Program-made: the position numbers and the translations under genes
Shown: in pieces, positions 11,293 to 21,282 of the stretch
Position numbering within the stretch: the stretch's first letter is position 1
How the letters are laid out: every line of letters begins with the position of its first letter
NCBI GenBank assembly: GCA_036924285.1
Contig: JAYKYS010000007.1
Coordinates: 13,826,001-13,890,000 of the forward strand
Reading direction: 5' to 3'
DNA: 64,000 nucleotides
Source: Asterella californica
Lineage: Eukaryota > Streptophyta > Marchantiopsida > Marchantiales > Aytoniaceae
Notes under the pieces: generated by a model
Databases searched by the model: none
What the model was told of the DNA's origin: nothing
What the model saw: only the letters and a program-made list of their open reading frames with translations

Positions 11293-14200
11293 ATGGGGAA
11301 ACTTCCGGTGTTCTACGAAAAGGATGGAGAAGACGTGGAAGGATTTGTGAGGGACTTCAAAAGAGCATGCATTGGCAATGGAAATCGAAAGAAGAGCGAG
11401 TGGGTAGGGTTGATACCTGAATTTCTTGAGAATTCTGCATTGACATGGTATGAGGATAGGAAGAAGAGAAGCGTAGTGGGGACTCCAGTTGATACTTGGG
11501 AAGTATTGACGGAGGCCTTAATTGAAACTTTTCTTCCCGATGAAAGTTACGAGAAGTTAATGGTAGAGGTAACTTACCTCAAACAAGGAGAGAAAGAGAA
11601 AGTAAGGACTTACGCCGAGAGGGTGGAGAAATTAGAACAAAAGTTGAGGGTGGTTTTACGAAAGAGTGGAGATGTAGTAGAGCCAACGATGGTGGGCATT
11701 GGAGCAATGCTCACAAAGAATTTTATTGGAGGATTGAGGCCGGAGATTCGAACACAAGTGCGGTATGAGAGATCAACTTCGAAGGCTGATGCAGTGAAGA
11801 TCGCAACCAGGATGGAAGAGAGTCTGGATGGAGACGACTTGCAACCAATGACTGTTGGGACATCATGTGGGGATGTGCAAGTGCCGAACATGCCAACTCT
11901 GACGACTGCGAGTGTTCCGACTGTTCGATTTCAGAATCTGACTCCGATAGCTCCTACTAGTGCAGTTACAGCCATTGTACCATCCAGATCTGTTACTCTC
12001 GACTTTCGTGATGAGTTGAAAAGTCTGACAGAGTCTCTGGCAGATTTGAAGATCAACATGGTGAATTTGTTGCAACACCGGAGTCCAAATGTGGGAGGGG
12101 GCTCACGAGGTTATGGGAACTATCAGTCCAGAGGTGGACCACCGCAAGGATCACCAAGTAACTACACGAGCCAAGGATGTTTTACGTGTGGAGGATCACA
12201 CTTCCAACGTAATTGTCCAAGTCGTAATGGTGGAACAGTGGATGGAGCTTCAACTTCACAAAGCAAGGACAAGGGTGTGGCATGCATTGACATCTTGGAG
12301 CCACGAGATGTACGAGAAGGTTTTCAATCTGTAGAGTTGTTGGCTCAAGAGAGGAAGAGGATGAGGACGCATTTCGACGAGGGAGAACCTGTCGTGATGG
12401 AAGATTCTCCAAGTCAAAATACTCGGAGTAGCAAATCTTCTTCAAAACCCAAAGAGCAGCGGAAGAAATTGGGAAATACTGATTTCACAATTTCAATGGA
12501 GCAATCAAAATACAATGTGGTGGAGGACGTGGGTAAGCAACGAGCAAACATTACTGTGGTACAGTTGATTGCTCTAAATCCTTCGGTGAGGAAAGAACTT
12601 CGTAGCGGTCTAAGCTCTCGACGAGGTCGGAAGAAGAAGGTAAATCCTTCTACTGTCGGTGTGAGTGCTTTAGATGCTAGTGAAGGAGAGGTGTGCAACA
12701 AGGCATCAAAAGTAGAGGCTCGTATCAATGAGAGAGATGTCTCGGATGTTCTAGTCGATGGAGGATCGGCAGTAAATGCCATCTCAGAACGACTCATGAG
12801 GAAGTTGGATCTAGTACCAACTCGTCCTTCTAGTATCACGGTTGGCATGGCTAACAGACAGCGAGTTAGGCCATTGGGAGTGCTGGAGAGAGTTTGCGTG
12901 TCAGTAATGGGAGTGCAAGTAAACATGACATTTCAAATCTTGAAAGAGTCAAGTTATGAAATGTTACTTGGAAGACCTTGGCTTCGAGCAGTACATGCAA
13001 CGGATAACTGGCAGAAAGGTTATTTACGCATCGGACCGAATCACCACCAGATCAAAGTTCCATTGCTCGGAGATCAAGTTGGGACGTCGGAATCGGATCG
13101 ACCCACATCGGACTACTGGGAGTCAGAAGTCGTCGATACTACTGCTGATGTAGGTACCAATTCTTCAGATTCAGAATCTGAAAATACATCGTCAGAAGAG
13201 GAGAGGGAAGAACGAAATGTGGGTGTGAACGTAGTGGATCTTTTCTCTTCTCCGGAAGTGCAAAGAGATAGAGACAAAGAACCGTTGACTCCCGAGGAGG
13301 TGGAGAGAAGAATTGCCACCTTACGTTATGGATCGAAGGTTACTAAAGAGGAGAAGAGTTGTTTCGAAGAGATCTTTCGCAAATACATTCATGTATTTGC
13401 ATTTAGTTACAAGGATCTGAAGGAGGTCACACTGGAGCAACACCGTATCGAGTTAGAGAAGGAAGTCAAACCGATACGACAAAAGCAACGAAGAGTGAGT
13501 CCTCCAATTGCGGATCTGGTGAAAGAAGAGATCGAGAAGCTGCACACTACTGGATTCATTTACGAGGTGGAGCATTCTGAATGGGTATCACCTATTGTGA
13601 TCGTAAAGAAGAAAAATGGCAAATTGAGAGTGTGTGTTGATTACAAGAAGCTCAATGCGGTCACAAAGAAGGATTATTATCCTCTACCTTTCATCGACGA
13701 GATCTTGGAAGAAGTGGCGGGAAACGAATGGTATAGCTTTGGAGATGGTTATAGCGGATATAACCATATCAAAATTGCACCAGAACATCAACACCTGACC
13801 ACTTTCACTACTCCGTGGGGTACGTTTGCATTTTGAGTCATGCCATTTGGTCTGTGTAATGCTCCTGCGACGTTTCAAAGGTTTATGAACAAAGTGTTCA
13901 AACCTTTCTTAGGAAAGTTTGTGAGAGATTTTATAGATGACTTTTGTGTTTACGGGAGTAAGGAGAAGCATTTTGAGCACCTTGTGAAGATCTTAGAATG
14001 TTTAGATGTAGCAAATGCATCTCTCAATCCGGAGAAATGTATTTTTGGGTGTGAGGAAGGGTTACTCTTGGGTCATATCATATCCAAGGACGGCATTGCC
14101 GTTGATCTAGAGAAGGTGCAAAAGATCTTAGAGCTCCCTTTTCCTAGTACTCTCACTAAGCTACGACAGTTTTTAGGTATGGTGGGGTATTATCGAAGGT

Positions 14201-16122
14201 TTATACTCTCGTTCTCACATAAAGCGTATGCTTTGACTGTATATCTGAAGAAGGGAGTAGATTACGTGTTGATTTTAGGAGATGAAGAAGCTCTAGCCGC
14301 CTTTGAGGAACTGAAGAAAGCTCTTACTTCAGCTCCGATCTTGGTTAAGCCCGATTGGAATAAACAGTTTATTCTATATACGGATGCTTCAAATATAGCA
14401 GTAGGATGTACTTTAAGTCAGTATGATGTTGAAGGTAGAGATCATCCTATCGCATATGCTAGTCGGCAAATGGTCAAGGCAGAGAGAAATTATTCTGTGA
14501 TAGAGAGAGAAGGATTAGCAGTGATCTATGCTTTGAGGAAATTTCGACATTATCTCATAGGAGGCAAGTTCACTATCGTTACAGATCATAAGGCATTGAA
14601 GTACATCTTCAATAAACCTATGGTCGAAGGACGATTAGCAAGGTGGAAGCTCTTATTGTCAGAGTACGACTATGAGATTTGCGATCGACCAGGGAAGAAA
14701 CACGCGAATGCAGATTTGCTATCTAGAGCTTACGATGGCGATGGAGAGGAGCCGGTGGATGACACCTTTCCTGACGAAGATTTGATGGTCTTGATGAGCA
14801 ACTCTATTATCCCAATAGAATATCAAGAAATTTGAGATTTTGTTACGAAAGGTGTCTATCCAGATGGGATGCGGACCAGAGAGAAGAAGGCGTTGGTGAA
14901 ACGAAGTCAACCTTACTCGGTGGTGGAAGGTGTGTTATTCCGTGAAGGAGTTGATGGGGTCCTGAGAAGAGCTGCGAGCAAGGAGGAGTCTCTACGACTC
15001 ATGGAAGAATTCCATGACGGTCCAGTATGTGGAGGACATTTCGCAGGCAAGTTGACGGCTCATAAGATACTCGACGCAGGATATCACTGGAGGGGGATGT
15101 TTAGAGATTGCTTGACGTATTGTAAAACCTGTGATGTTTGTCAAGCTTTCGCTATTAAATCTAGTGTTTCCACTCCTCTTAGATCTATTCCGGTTCTCGG
15201 ACCTTTCGAGAAATGGGGAATAGATTTTGTTGGGCCTTTGAATCGCACCCCTCGCAACAATAAGTATATTGTTGTAGCCACAGATTATCTTACGAAGTGG
15301 GTAGAAGCTAGACCTCTTGTAACTATTGGAGAAGTTGAGGTGGGTAGATTTCTGTACGAACGAATCATTACTAGGTTTGGATGTCCTCTGGAGTTAGTTT
15401 CTGATAGGGGTCGAGAATTTGTGAGTGGTATGACTACTGCTATGTGCACCCACTTCTCCATTTCTCAGAGGGTTACTACTTCATATAAACCTAGTTCAAA
15501 CGGGTTGGTAGAGAGGACAAACTTTACCTTGTGTCAAATGTTAGCAAAGGATGCTGACATGGAAGGGGCCAAACACAACTGGGACAAGCGTCTTCATGCG
15601 GTTCTATGGGAGTATCGTACAACAGTGAAGACGTCTACGGGATATTCACCTTTCAAGATGGTGTATGGGTTGGAATCAAGATTATCAATCTAGTTCGACC
15701 TAACCACCTTTCAGATCTTGCAAGCTGGACTGAAGAGAAAGGGTGGTCCAATAGTTGAGAAAGAGAGGGGAGAAACCTTGTTGGAGCTGGAGGAGAATAG
15801 AGACGACGCAACTCAACGAATTGAGATGGCTCAGCTACAACAGAAGAAGAGCTATGACAAGCGCTTGGCGAAGAACAAAACGAAGTTACAGCCATTTCAA
15901 GAGGGTGAGTGGGTGATGTTATGGGATGCTATTAGGCACAAGCGAGTTCAAAAGAAATTCTTACGTCGATATTTTGGACCTTTCATCATCTCCAAAGTGT
16001 GGAGTAATGGCACCTACGATCTTCAAGAAAGGAGTGGTACGTTCTTCGACCGAGTGAACCACGACAAGCTAAAGAAGTTCCATCAACGTGATACTTCACT
16101 CCGAGGACGGAGTGAAAATTAA
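11293..16122 (+). pseudogene. Ty3 gag-pol polyprotein with three in-frame stops
   Basis: One continuous frame holds gag (residues about 1-210), a zinc knuckle (CX2CX3HX4C, codons at 12178-12216), and an aspartic protease with DGGS in place of the common DTGA (Asp codon 12757). RT follows, with VCVDYKKLNA and the catalytic FIDD (Asp pair 13936-13941; Phe instead of Tyr). Then RNase H (LYTDAS, Asp 14383), an H2C2 zinc site and a D,D35E integrase core (Asp 15223, Asp 15403, Glu 15511). It ends in a GPF/Y-type module (YFGPF) near 15970. Stops interrupt at 13834 (TGA, inside RT just before the conserved VMPFGLCNAP), 14833 (TGA) and 15691 (TAG). There is no frameshift. The copy cannot make a full pol unless stops are read through. 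Confidence 0.9.
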
Positions 16123-16126
16123 GTCT

Positions 16127-16135
16127 GGGGGTAAA
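16127..16135 (+). other. Polypurine tract before the 3' LTR
   Basis: GGGGGTAAA directly abuts the 3' LTR start, within AAGTCTGGGGGTAAA. G-rich tracts of this form are the plus-strand primers of plant Ty3 elements. Confidence 0.65.
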
Positions 16136-16934
16136 TGTCACACCACAAGTATCCCATTATTTGTGTGTATGCTTATATATATTTCATTAGGTATGACTAT
16201 CTTAAAGGTTACTCTAGTTTGAAGATCTAAATTTAGAGTGATCAAAAGTAGTCATAACTAGCTGAGATAGTTATAACTAAGTTGAGGAAACTATTAGAGG
16301 TTCCACTATGGCACTATAGGACAAGTGCGGAGCTCTAAATATGCTTTCCAAAAGTATGTAACTTTGTTGACCATCGCTGATTGGATGCATGATGAAAAGT
16401 CATGCACAAAGATCTAAAGATGCTCCTCAAAAGACGTATTAGTGTGTTGTCGTCTTTCGATTGGATAGCGTGGAAAGTTAACACTTTACAAAAGCTTAAG
16501 TAGGAGAATCTCTTACTTTAGTAAAGTAGAACAAGTAATGTGTGTGCTATTCTTAAGTCTTAGTAGCCTTTAGAAGTTTTACTATTTTGGATTGCGCACT
16601 TACCATGAGGTAATGTAACTTAGTGAAAGTTACCACGGTAAGAAGTTGTAGAGTATATAAGGAGGAGTTGAGAAGGTGGAAGACACTCTCATTTTCCTGT
16701 CTATAAGTAAAGTGAGCATTGGAGACCTTGGGAGTCCTTGAGTACTATGTGATGCAATGTGGAGGGCGGGGTTAGAACTTGTTTGCAGGAACGCTATTAG
16801 AGGGACCGATGTGACCATACGGGTCAGAGTGTTGAGTGAAGTGAGCATGGGTATGATAGAATCTTTGTAATTAAGGTGCACTAGTAATCCTAGTCATCTG
16901 AGGTACCCCTGGGTGAGAGACAGGCCGGCTTACA
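16136..16934 (+). repeat. 3' LTR of the young Ty3 element
   Basis: It matches the 5' LTR over all 799 positions except two transitions that I could find (16180 T versus 9348 C; 16909 C versus 10077 T). That is about 0.25% divergence, so insertion is recent on any plausible plant substitution rate. It is followed by GGTC, matching the four bases before the 5' LTR. Confidence 0.92.
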
Positions 16935-17715
16935 GGTCACCTCATGTGGTACCTCCCTGCCGAATCCAGCAGTCATCATCCTCTCTTCTACCATGTTGAG
17001 CTCAATCTGCTGAGTCAAACCAAAGACAACCGTCCAAGTAGGAACGGTGTCCTTAAGAAGAGTCGTATCTCTAACTCTCCTATGCAGCTCTCGGTTCAAT
17101 ATCTCATATCAGAATTGGACTGCTTGTGCTTCTGTCAACCCTTGGATAACGCTGATCAACCGCCTCATGCGAGTAAACGCTTTGCGTAGACTCTCTCTAT
17201 CCTTCTGTTGGAACTCTTACAGACTCCTCAACTTGTCGGTCCGCACACCTTGATAGTTCTTTCTCAAACACTAGAAGAACTGAACCACAAGGTTAAACCA
17301 TGTCGGTATCTCGTTCATACTACCGTCTGCTCCACTACTAGTGGATGCACCGCTGGTAGTAGATACTCCACCACCCGTGGATGTATCACTACTACTGGCA
17401 TCCGAACTCGTAGGTGCTACGTCTTTTGAAACTGCACCAATAGTGATAAAAACTTAGTTGAGAGACCAATGTTGTTCCACAACTCAATCTCCACACTGTA
17501 GTCTCGCATGGACTCATGGTAATCGTCTGTATGCGATCCTAAGTGTTGGAACAAACTCTTTCACGTCATGAAGGGTGTGAACAGCTGTGGGTTTCGCATC
17601 TGCTGCAGATCGCACCAACTGTCGAACTCCTAGATGAAGTCATCTAACTCAATGATACCTCTCGTATTTGAGTATCATCGAGGTCCTTTCGTGACTCCAT
17701 AGATCTCATCCATAT
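16935..17715 (-). pseudogene. Older Ty3-type gag, 5' part (capsid region)
   Basis: On the minus strand the frame runs from a possible start MDEIYGVTKG near 17713, through a Ser/Thr-rich linker, to a capsid-like block. That block contains LRSL, EFQQKDRESLRKAFTRM and YEILNRELHRRVRD, then VEERMMTAGFG just before the insertion point. The aromatic and Leu spacing is that of the retrotransposon gag capsid domain. Stops (TAG, TAA and TGA in the 17100-17280 part) show decay. It continues at 9303-8316 on the far side of the young element. Confidence 0.6.
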
Positions 17716-17717
17716 CC

Positions 17718-18540
17718 CACAACAAGAGATTTTGTATGATTGACTATAAACTCATTGCTATGTCACTAGAGCAAGAGATAAAGTTATGAATAGAGGATGA
17801 TGAATTGCTTGATGATCCTTGCATGTACAGACAAATGGTTGGGATTCTCATTTATCTGACTATCACTAGATCAGACTTGAGCTATGTCGTTGGTCTGATC
17901 AGTCAATTTATGCAATCACCATGGAGATTAAATTTGAAGGCTATCAAGTGGATCCTCTGGGTGAAGTTCTTGATGCAGTATGAACTTCACTATCGATAAG
18001 ATGCATCATTGTTGTTACATGACTACACTGATGCTGATTGAACAAGGAGTACCTTTAAGAGATCCACGTCAAGTTATGCTTTGGGACTTTAAAGTGCTAC
18101 TATAAGTTGAGATTGTAAGAATTGACCTATTGTTGCTTTGTCATCCATGGAAGTAGAGTACTGAGGAGCAATGAATGCTACATGCTAGTCGATGTGGCTC
18201 CGATATTTGTGTGAGGTGTATAGATCTTGTTATTCTATATATTGACAATATCTGCGTCATGAAGTTAGCTAATAATATTATTGTTCATGTTAGTACGAAG
18301 CACATTGAGATGCACTATCATTTTGTTAGGGAGAAGGTCCTTGCAGAAAGGATTGGACTAAGTTATTTGAGCACAAGAGATCAAGTCGTTGATATTTTTA
18401 CTAAGACGTTGTCTATAGATAAGTTTGATGCTTTCAAACGTTGTCTGAGTATACATGATGTAGAATCAAGCTTGAAGGAGAAGATTGATATAGTCCTTAG
18501 TTATATTAGATTGACGGTTAATACATGCCGAAGTAGTTAA
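17718..18540 (+). pseudogene. Copia RT end and RNase H relic, plus strand
   Basis: The plus strand reads the end of copia reverse transcriptase: RFCMIDYKLIAMSLEQ near 17735, then LLDDPCMYRQMVGILIYL (17805 on) and DLSYVVGLISQFM. RNase H follows, with YTDAD near 18030, ALSSMEVEY near 18140 and VDIFTKTLS near 18390. Many stops. It is followed directly by the LTR at 18557. It faces the opposite way to the copia 5' portion at 5.1-8.3 kb, and the two cover nearly complementary parts of one element, with roughly 180 residues of RT missing between them. Confidence 0.75.
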
Positions 18541-18556
18541 GATTATTACGTACAGT

Positions 18557-18707
18557 TAGTTAGAGAGCTAATCCCCCATTATGATATCTTTTGTACTCAT
18601 CCATCATATATATACATGGAGAAAGGAAGCCTCTCTCATCTCATTCATATTTACTTCTACTCGTTCTTTTCTTGGAGTGTCTTCTTAGATGTATTGATCT
18701 TTTTACA
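18557..18707 (+). repeat. Copia 3' LTR, about 151 bp
   Basis: It aligns with the minus-strand LTR at 8167-8315: GAG-GCTAA near the start, TATATATACATGGAG in the middle, CTCATTC-ATTTACT next, and a TTGATC...TTACA end. TATATATACATGG is the probable promoter. Several substitutions and small gaps separate the copies, so the element is old. Confidence 0.7.
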
Positions 18708-19035
18708 ACGTTGAGTTAAGATATCTTTAACATTCGGGGTTGGTTGGAGTCTTCTGGTCATTTAGCCGAGTGTGATGGTCTTCTTGATGCGTAACACTAA
18801 TGTTAATTTTTTTCTAAACTTCGATTTTAATAGAAGTGCTCCAAAGATACTAGATTCAAAATTCCAGAATAATACTTAAATTTATTTATTTTATGTTAAA
18901 TGATTGCTAACCCAATTACCATGTTAATGTGAACATGTTACTGAAGTGAATCTACCGTAACTTGTGTAAATATCTAACTTCCTAACTTGTTTGCATTATC
19001 ATCTCTTCTATCTTCGGATGGGAGAGGGGATAATG

Positions 19036-19083
19036 CATTATTTATTATCTAATCCTTTCGCCAAGAAGGATTAATAATTAATG
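19036..19083. repeat. Hairpin 1 of three, imperfect
   Basis: The left arm starts CATTATTTATTA and ends ATCCTTTC (19059). The right arm GAAGGATTAATAATTAATG (19065-19083) pairs with it apart from small bulges. The AT-rich outer stem, CCTTTC/GAAGG inner stem and C/G-containing loop match the two hairpins downstream. Confidence 0.6.
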
Positions 19084-19379
19084 TTAGAATTAAACCATGA
19101 CTATTGTTGACTTATAATTTCGAAGGTGCATGTGGGTGGACTTGGCGTATGGGTTATTTCTGTGTCTCCCTGGAACTCTCAATCTGGATAACACATAAAA
19201 ATTCTAGAAAAATATTTTTTATATTACTTGAGTGTAAAATTTGTAAAGTTTTTTTATTACCGAACGTTATCAAAAGCTGATTTTGCATGCATATGGCATA
19301 ATCTTCATATTTCATACTCCATCTTTCGTCACTTTTTTATCATGGTTATACACCTCTCTGGAAGAGGGTTGCAAGCTTA

Positions 19380-19435
19380 ACATTAATTTATTATCCAATC
19401 TTTCCGAGACGAAAGGTCAGGTGATAAATTAATGT
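19380..19435. repeat. Hairpin 2 of three
   Basis: The outer arms ACATTAATTTAT (19380-19391) and ATAAATTAATGT (19424-19435) are perfectly complementary over 12 bp. An inner CTTTC/GAAAG pair (19400-19404 and 19411-19415) closes a CGAGAC loop. The middle of the stem is mismatched. Confidence 0.6.
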
Positions 19436-19956
19436 GTAGATTAATATATTTGTTTATTTCAGCAAGCCCTCGCACTTGTATCTCCAGAAGTGCGTGGTGC
19501 ACTTCACTTATGGGCTTTTTACTGAAATCACCGCTGTTCCTTGAATGACTAACATTCAATAGTTAAGTTCAATTTTGATTTTTGTTAAAACTTAATCTAA
19601 ATTTTATATATAATATATATAATATTTTTAATAATATATATAGGTAACAAAAATTCCTGAAATTGATCGAGCATGGTTATTTGCATAAGAACATCTAGCA
19701 CTCCGTGCCAATAGGCATCCCCAACGTACTTGTACAGTGAAAATCGTTTTCTCTTAATGGAAAACATGTAAGTGTTATAAAATTTATTATAATAAGCTAT
19801 TATAAAATATTAAATTAATTCATATATGTTATATGTTAACTAGTTCTGGAGTAGTCAACGCATCCAAAGATAACCCATAAGTGAAGAGGGGACTGCTGCG
19901 CTCCTGGGGGTATAAGACCGGAGGTTTAGTTGTCTAATTGCGTCATTTGCAGAAGA

Positions 19957-20010
19957 CATTAATTAATCTTCTAACCCTTCCCGTCGGAAGGGTTAGAAGA
20001 TTAATTAATG
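19957..20010. repeat. Hairpin 3 of three, perfect 25-bp stem
   Basis: The left arm (19957-19981) begins CATTAATTAATCTTC and ends CCCTTCC. The right arm (19986-20010) is its exact reverse complement, and the loop is CGTC. Perfect pairing suggests it is recent or maintained. Confidence 0.9.
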
Positions 20011-21282
20011 AACACCCCTGCTTTCAGTGTACATGGGTGAATATAATGCCCCCGAGATTTTCCTTCCTTGCTTTGCGTTTTTCCTCTTCCTTCTCTCCGT
20101 AAAAGACTCTAGGTTGCGTGGATATTTATTCGTCCCATATCGGTTCAATCTGAGTTTAGGAAAGTTGCAGAGCTCTGAATTTGCTGTTATCACTAAACAT
20201 ATTAAGCGAACTGATCAAAGCCTAATAACCAATTAGGGAGAATGGGGCTTTAAAGCAATCCCAACTAATTCAGGAAATACTAAACTGGAACGAACTGGCC
20301 AAGGACCACTCGACAAACAATTAACTTTTCACATGTCTGCCAGAGCATCATTAATTTTGATTATGTGAAGAAGGATAGAAACTTAACTCTCAACAACGGA
20401 ACCATCATTCGTTGCTAGATCGCTTCATTCTCGCTAAATCAAGTTGTACACCACGAATAAGTCGTAAGTCTATGCTGGCGAGTCGACAACGTAAACACAC
20501 GTGTGGGACCATGGACACCCAGTACCCGAGTGACTGCCGTGTTTGACCAGCCAATCCTTTTGTTCGAATTTCATTCTTTGAAGATTTCAACCGAACTTTT
20601 CCATCCTTACGAGGTTCAAGACTGCAAGAGAAAATTGTCATCTCAAGCTGCAAAATAATCAACGACAAGAGGAACCTTCGGTCGCGAGCAGAAACTACTC
20701 ACCTTCCCGGAACGGCCCGCTCAATCAGCATTGGACCTTGAGAGGAGGGATGGAATGTCCGAGCGAGAGGGTTGGCTGGATGAGGGCGTATAGGAAAGCA
20801 CAGAGAAGACAAGTACAGCGCCGACAGATGGTTCAGTGATCTCACTGGCTTACACTGCTCTTTAGAAGAAAGTGGGCATCAAAGACGAAGGTTGGCCAGT
20901 GGAGGAGGGCACTGCAGGGCAGTGCAGTGTAGGCTAATAATGCCTGGAAGTGAGGGTCACTTAAAGTGGTCTAGCTTGCTTTGTTCATTTTCTGGCTGAT
21001 TTACAGACGAACTCACTCTTGGCAGGTGGGATGGGTCTATGAACTTGGAGAAGTAATGAACGTGTTGCAGATGGAGAAAGCAAAGTTGAGAAAGAAGATA
21101 TGAAGAAGAAGTAGATTTAGGAGCACGGAGGGACAGAAAGGAGGCAGACAAGGGAAAGGGAGGGAACCTGGTTCAGTTGAGCTGTGGTGGAGTGCCGGGA
21201 GGAGATCGGAATTCGAGTATCAATGTGGATTGATTACCGATTTGTAAGAGGGCCGGATTAGAGGCTTCAGGACTTGGGATCG

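Larger units (their letters stand above)
9304..16934 (+). mobile_element. Young Ty3 (gypsy-type) LTR retrotransposon, 7.63 kb
   Basis: Complete structure: 799-bp LTRs with TGTCAC...TTACA ends, a tRNA-Asp-like primer site, gag, protease, RT, RNase H and integrase in the Ty3 order, a G-rich polypurine tract, and a 3' LTR. GGTC occurs immediately before the 5' LTR (9300-9303) and after the 3' LTR (16935-16938), a likely 4-bp target duplication. LTRs align without gaps; I found two differences (9348/16180 and 10077/16909). There is no chromodomain; the integrase ends in a GPF/Y-type module. Insertion split an older minus-strand gag. The pol gene contains stops, so this copy was probably mobilised in trans. 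Confidence 0.92.
18790..21282. other. Non-coding stretch upstream of the Rab-GAP gene
   Basis: No gene is visible. The first part (to about 20020) is AT-rich and carries three related hairpins (listed separately). It also has a 13-bp inverted pair, CTTCACTTATGGG at 19502-19514 against its complement at 19874-19886. From about 20700 the base composition becomes more even and probably includes the promoter and 5' UTR of the TBC gene. A minus-strand frame of 87 codons (20405-20668) has no recognisable features. Confidence 0.5.

Noticed and set aside
12414..12926. 170-codon minus-strand frame inside the young Ty3 element
   Set aside because: Shadow of the gag/protease reading frame; no domain, and its Ser-rich content mirrors the sense codons.
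10693..16122. Alternative genetic code or stop-codon editing to explain the five in-frame stops
   Set aside because: The host genes in the same window read normally with the standard code, and every stop is one C-to-T step from a sense codon by definition, so the pattern is no evidence for editing.
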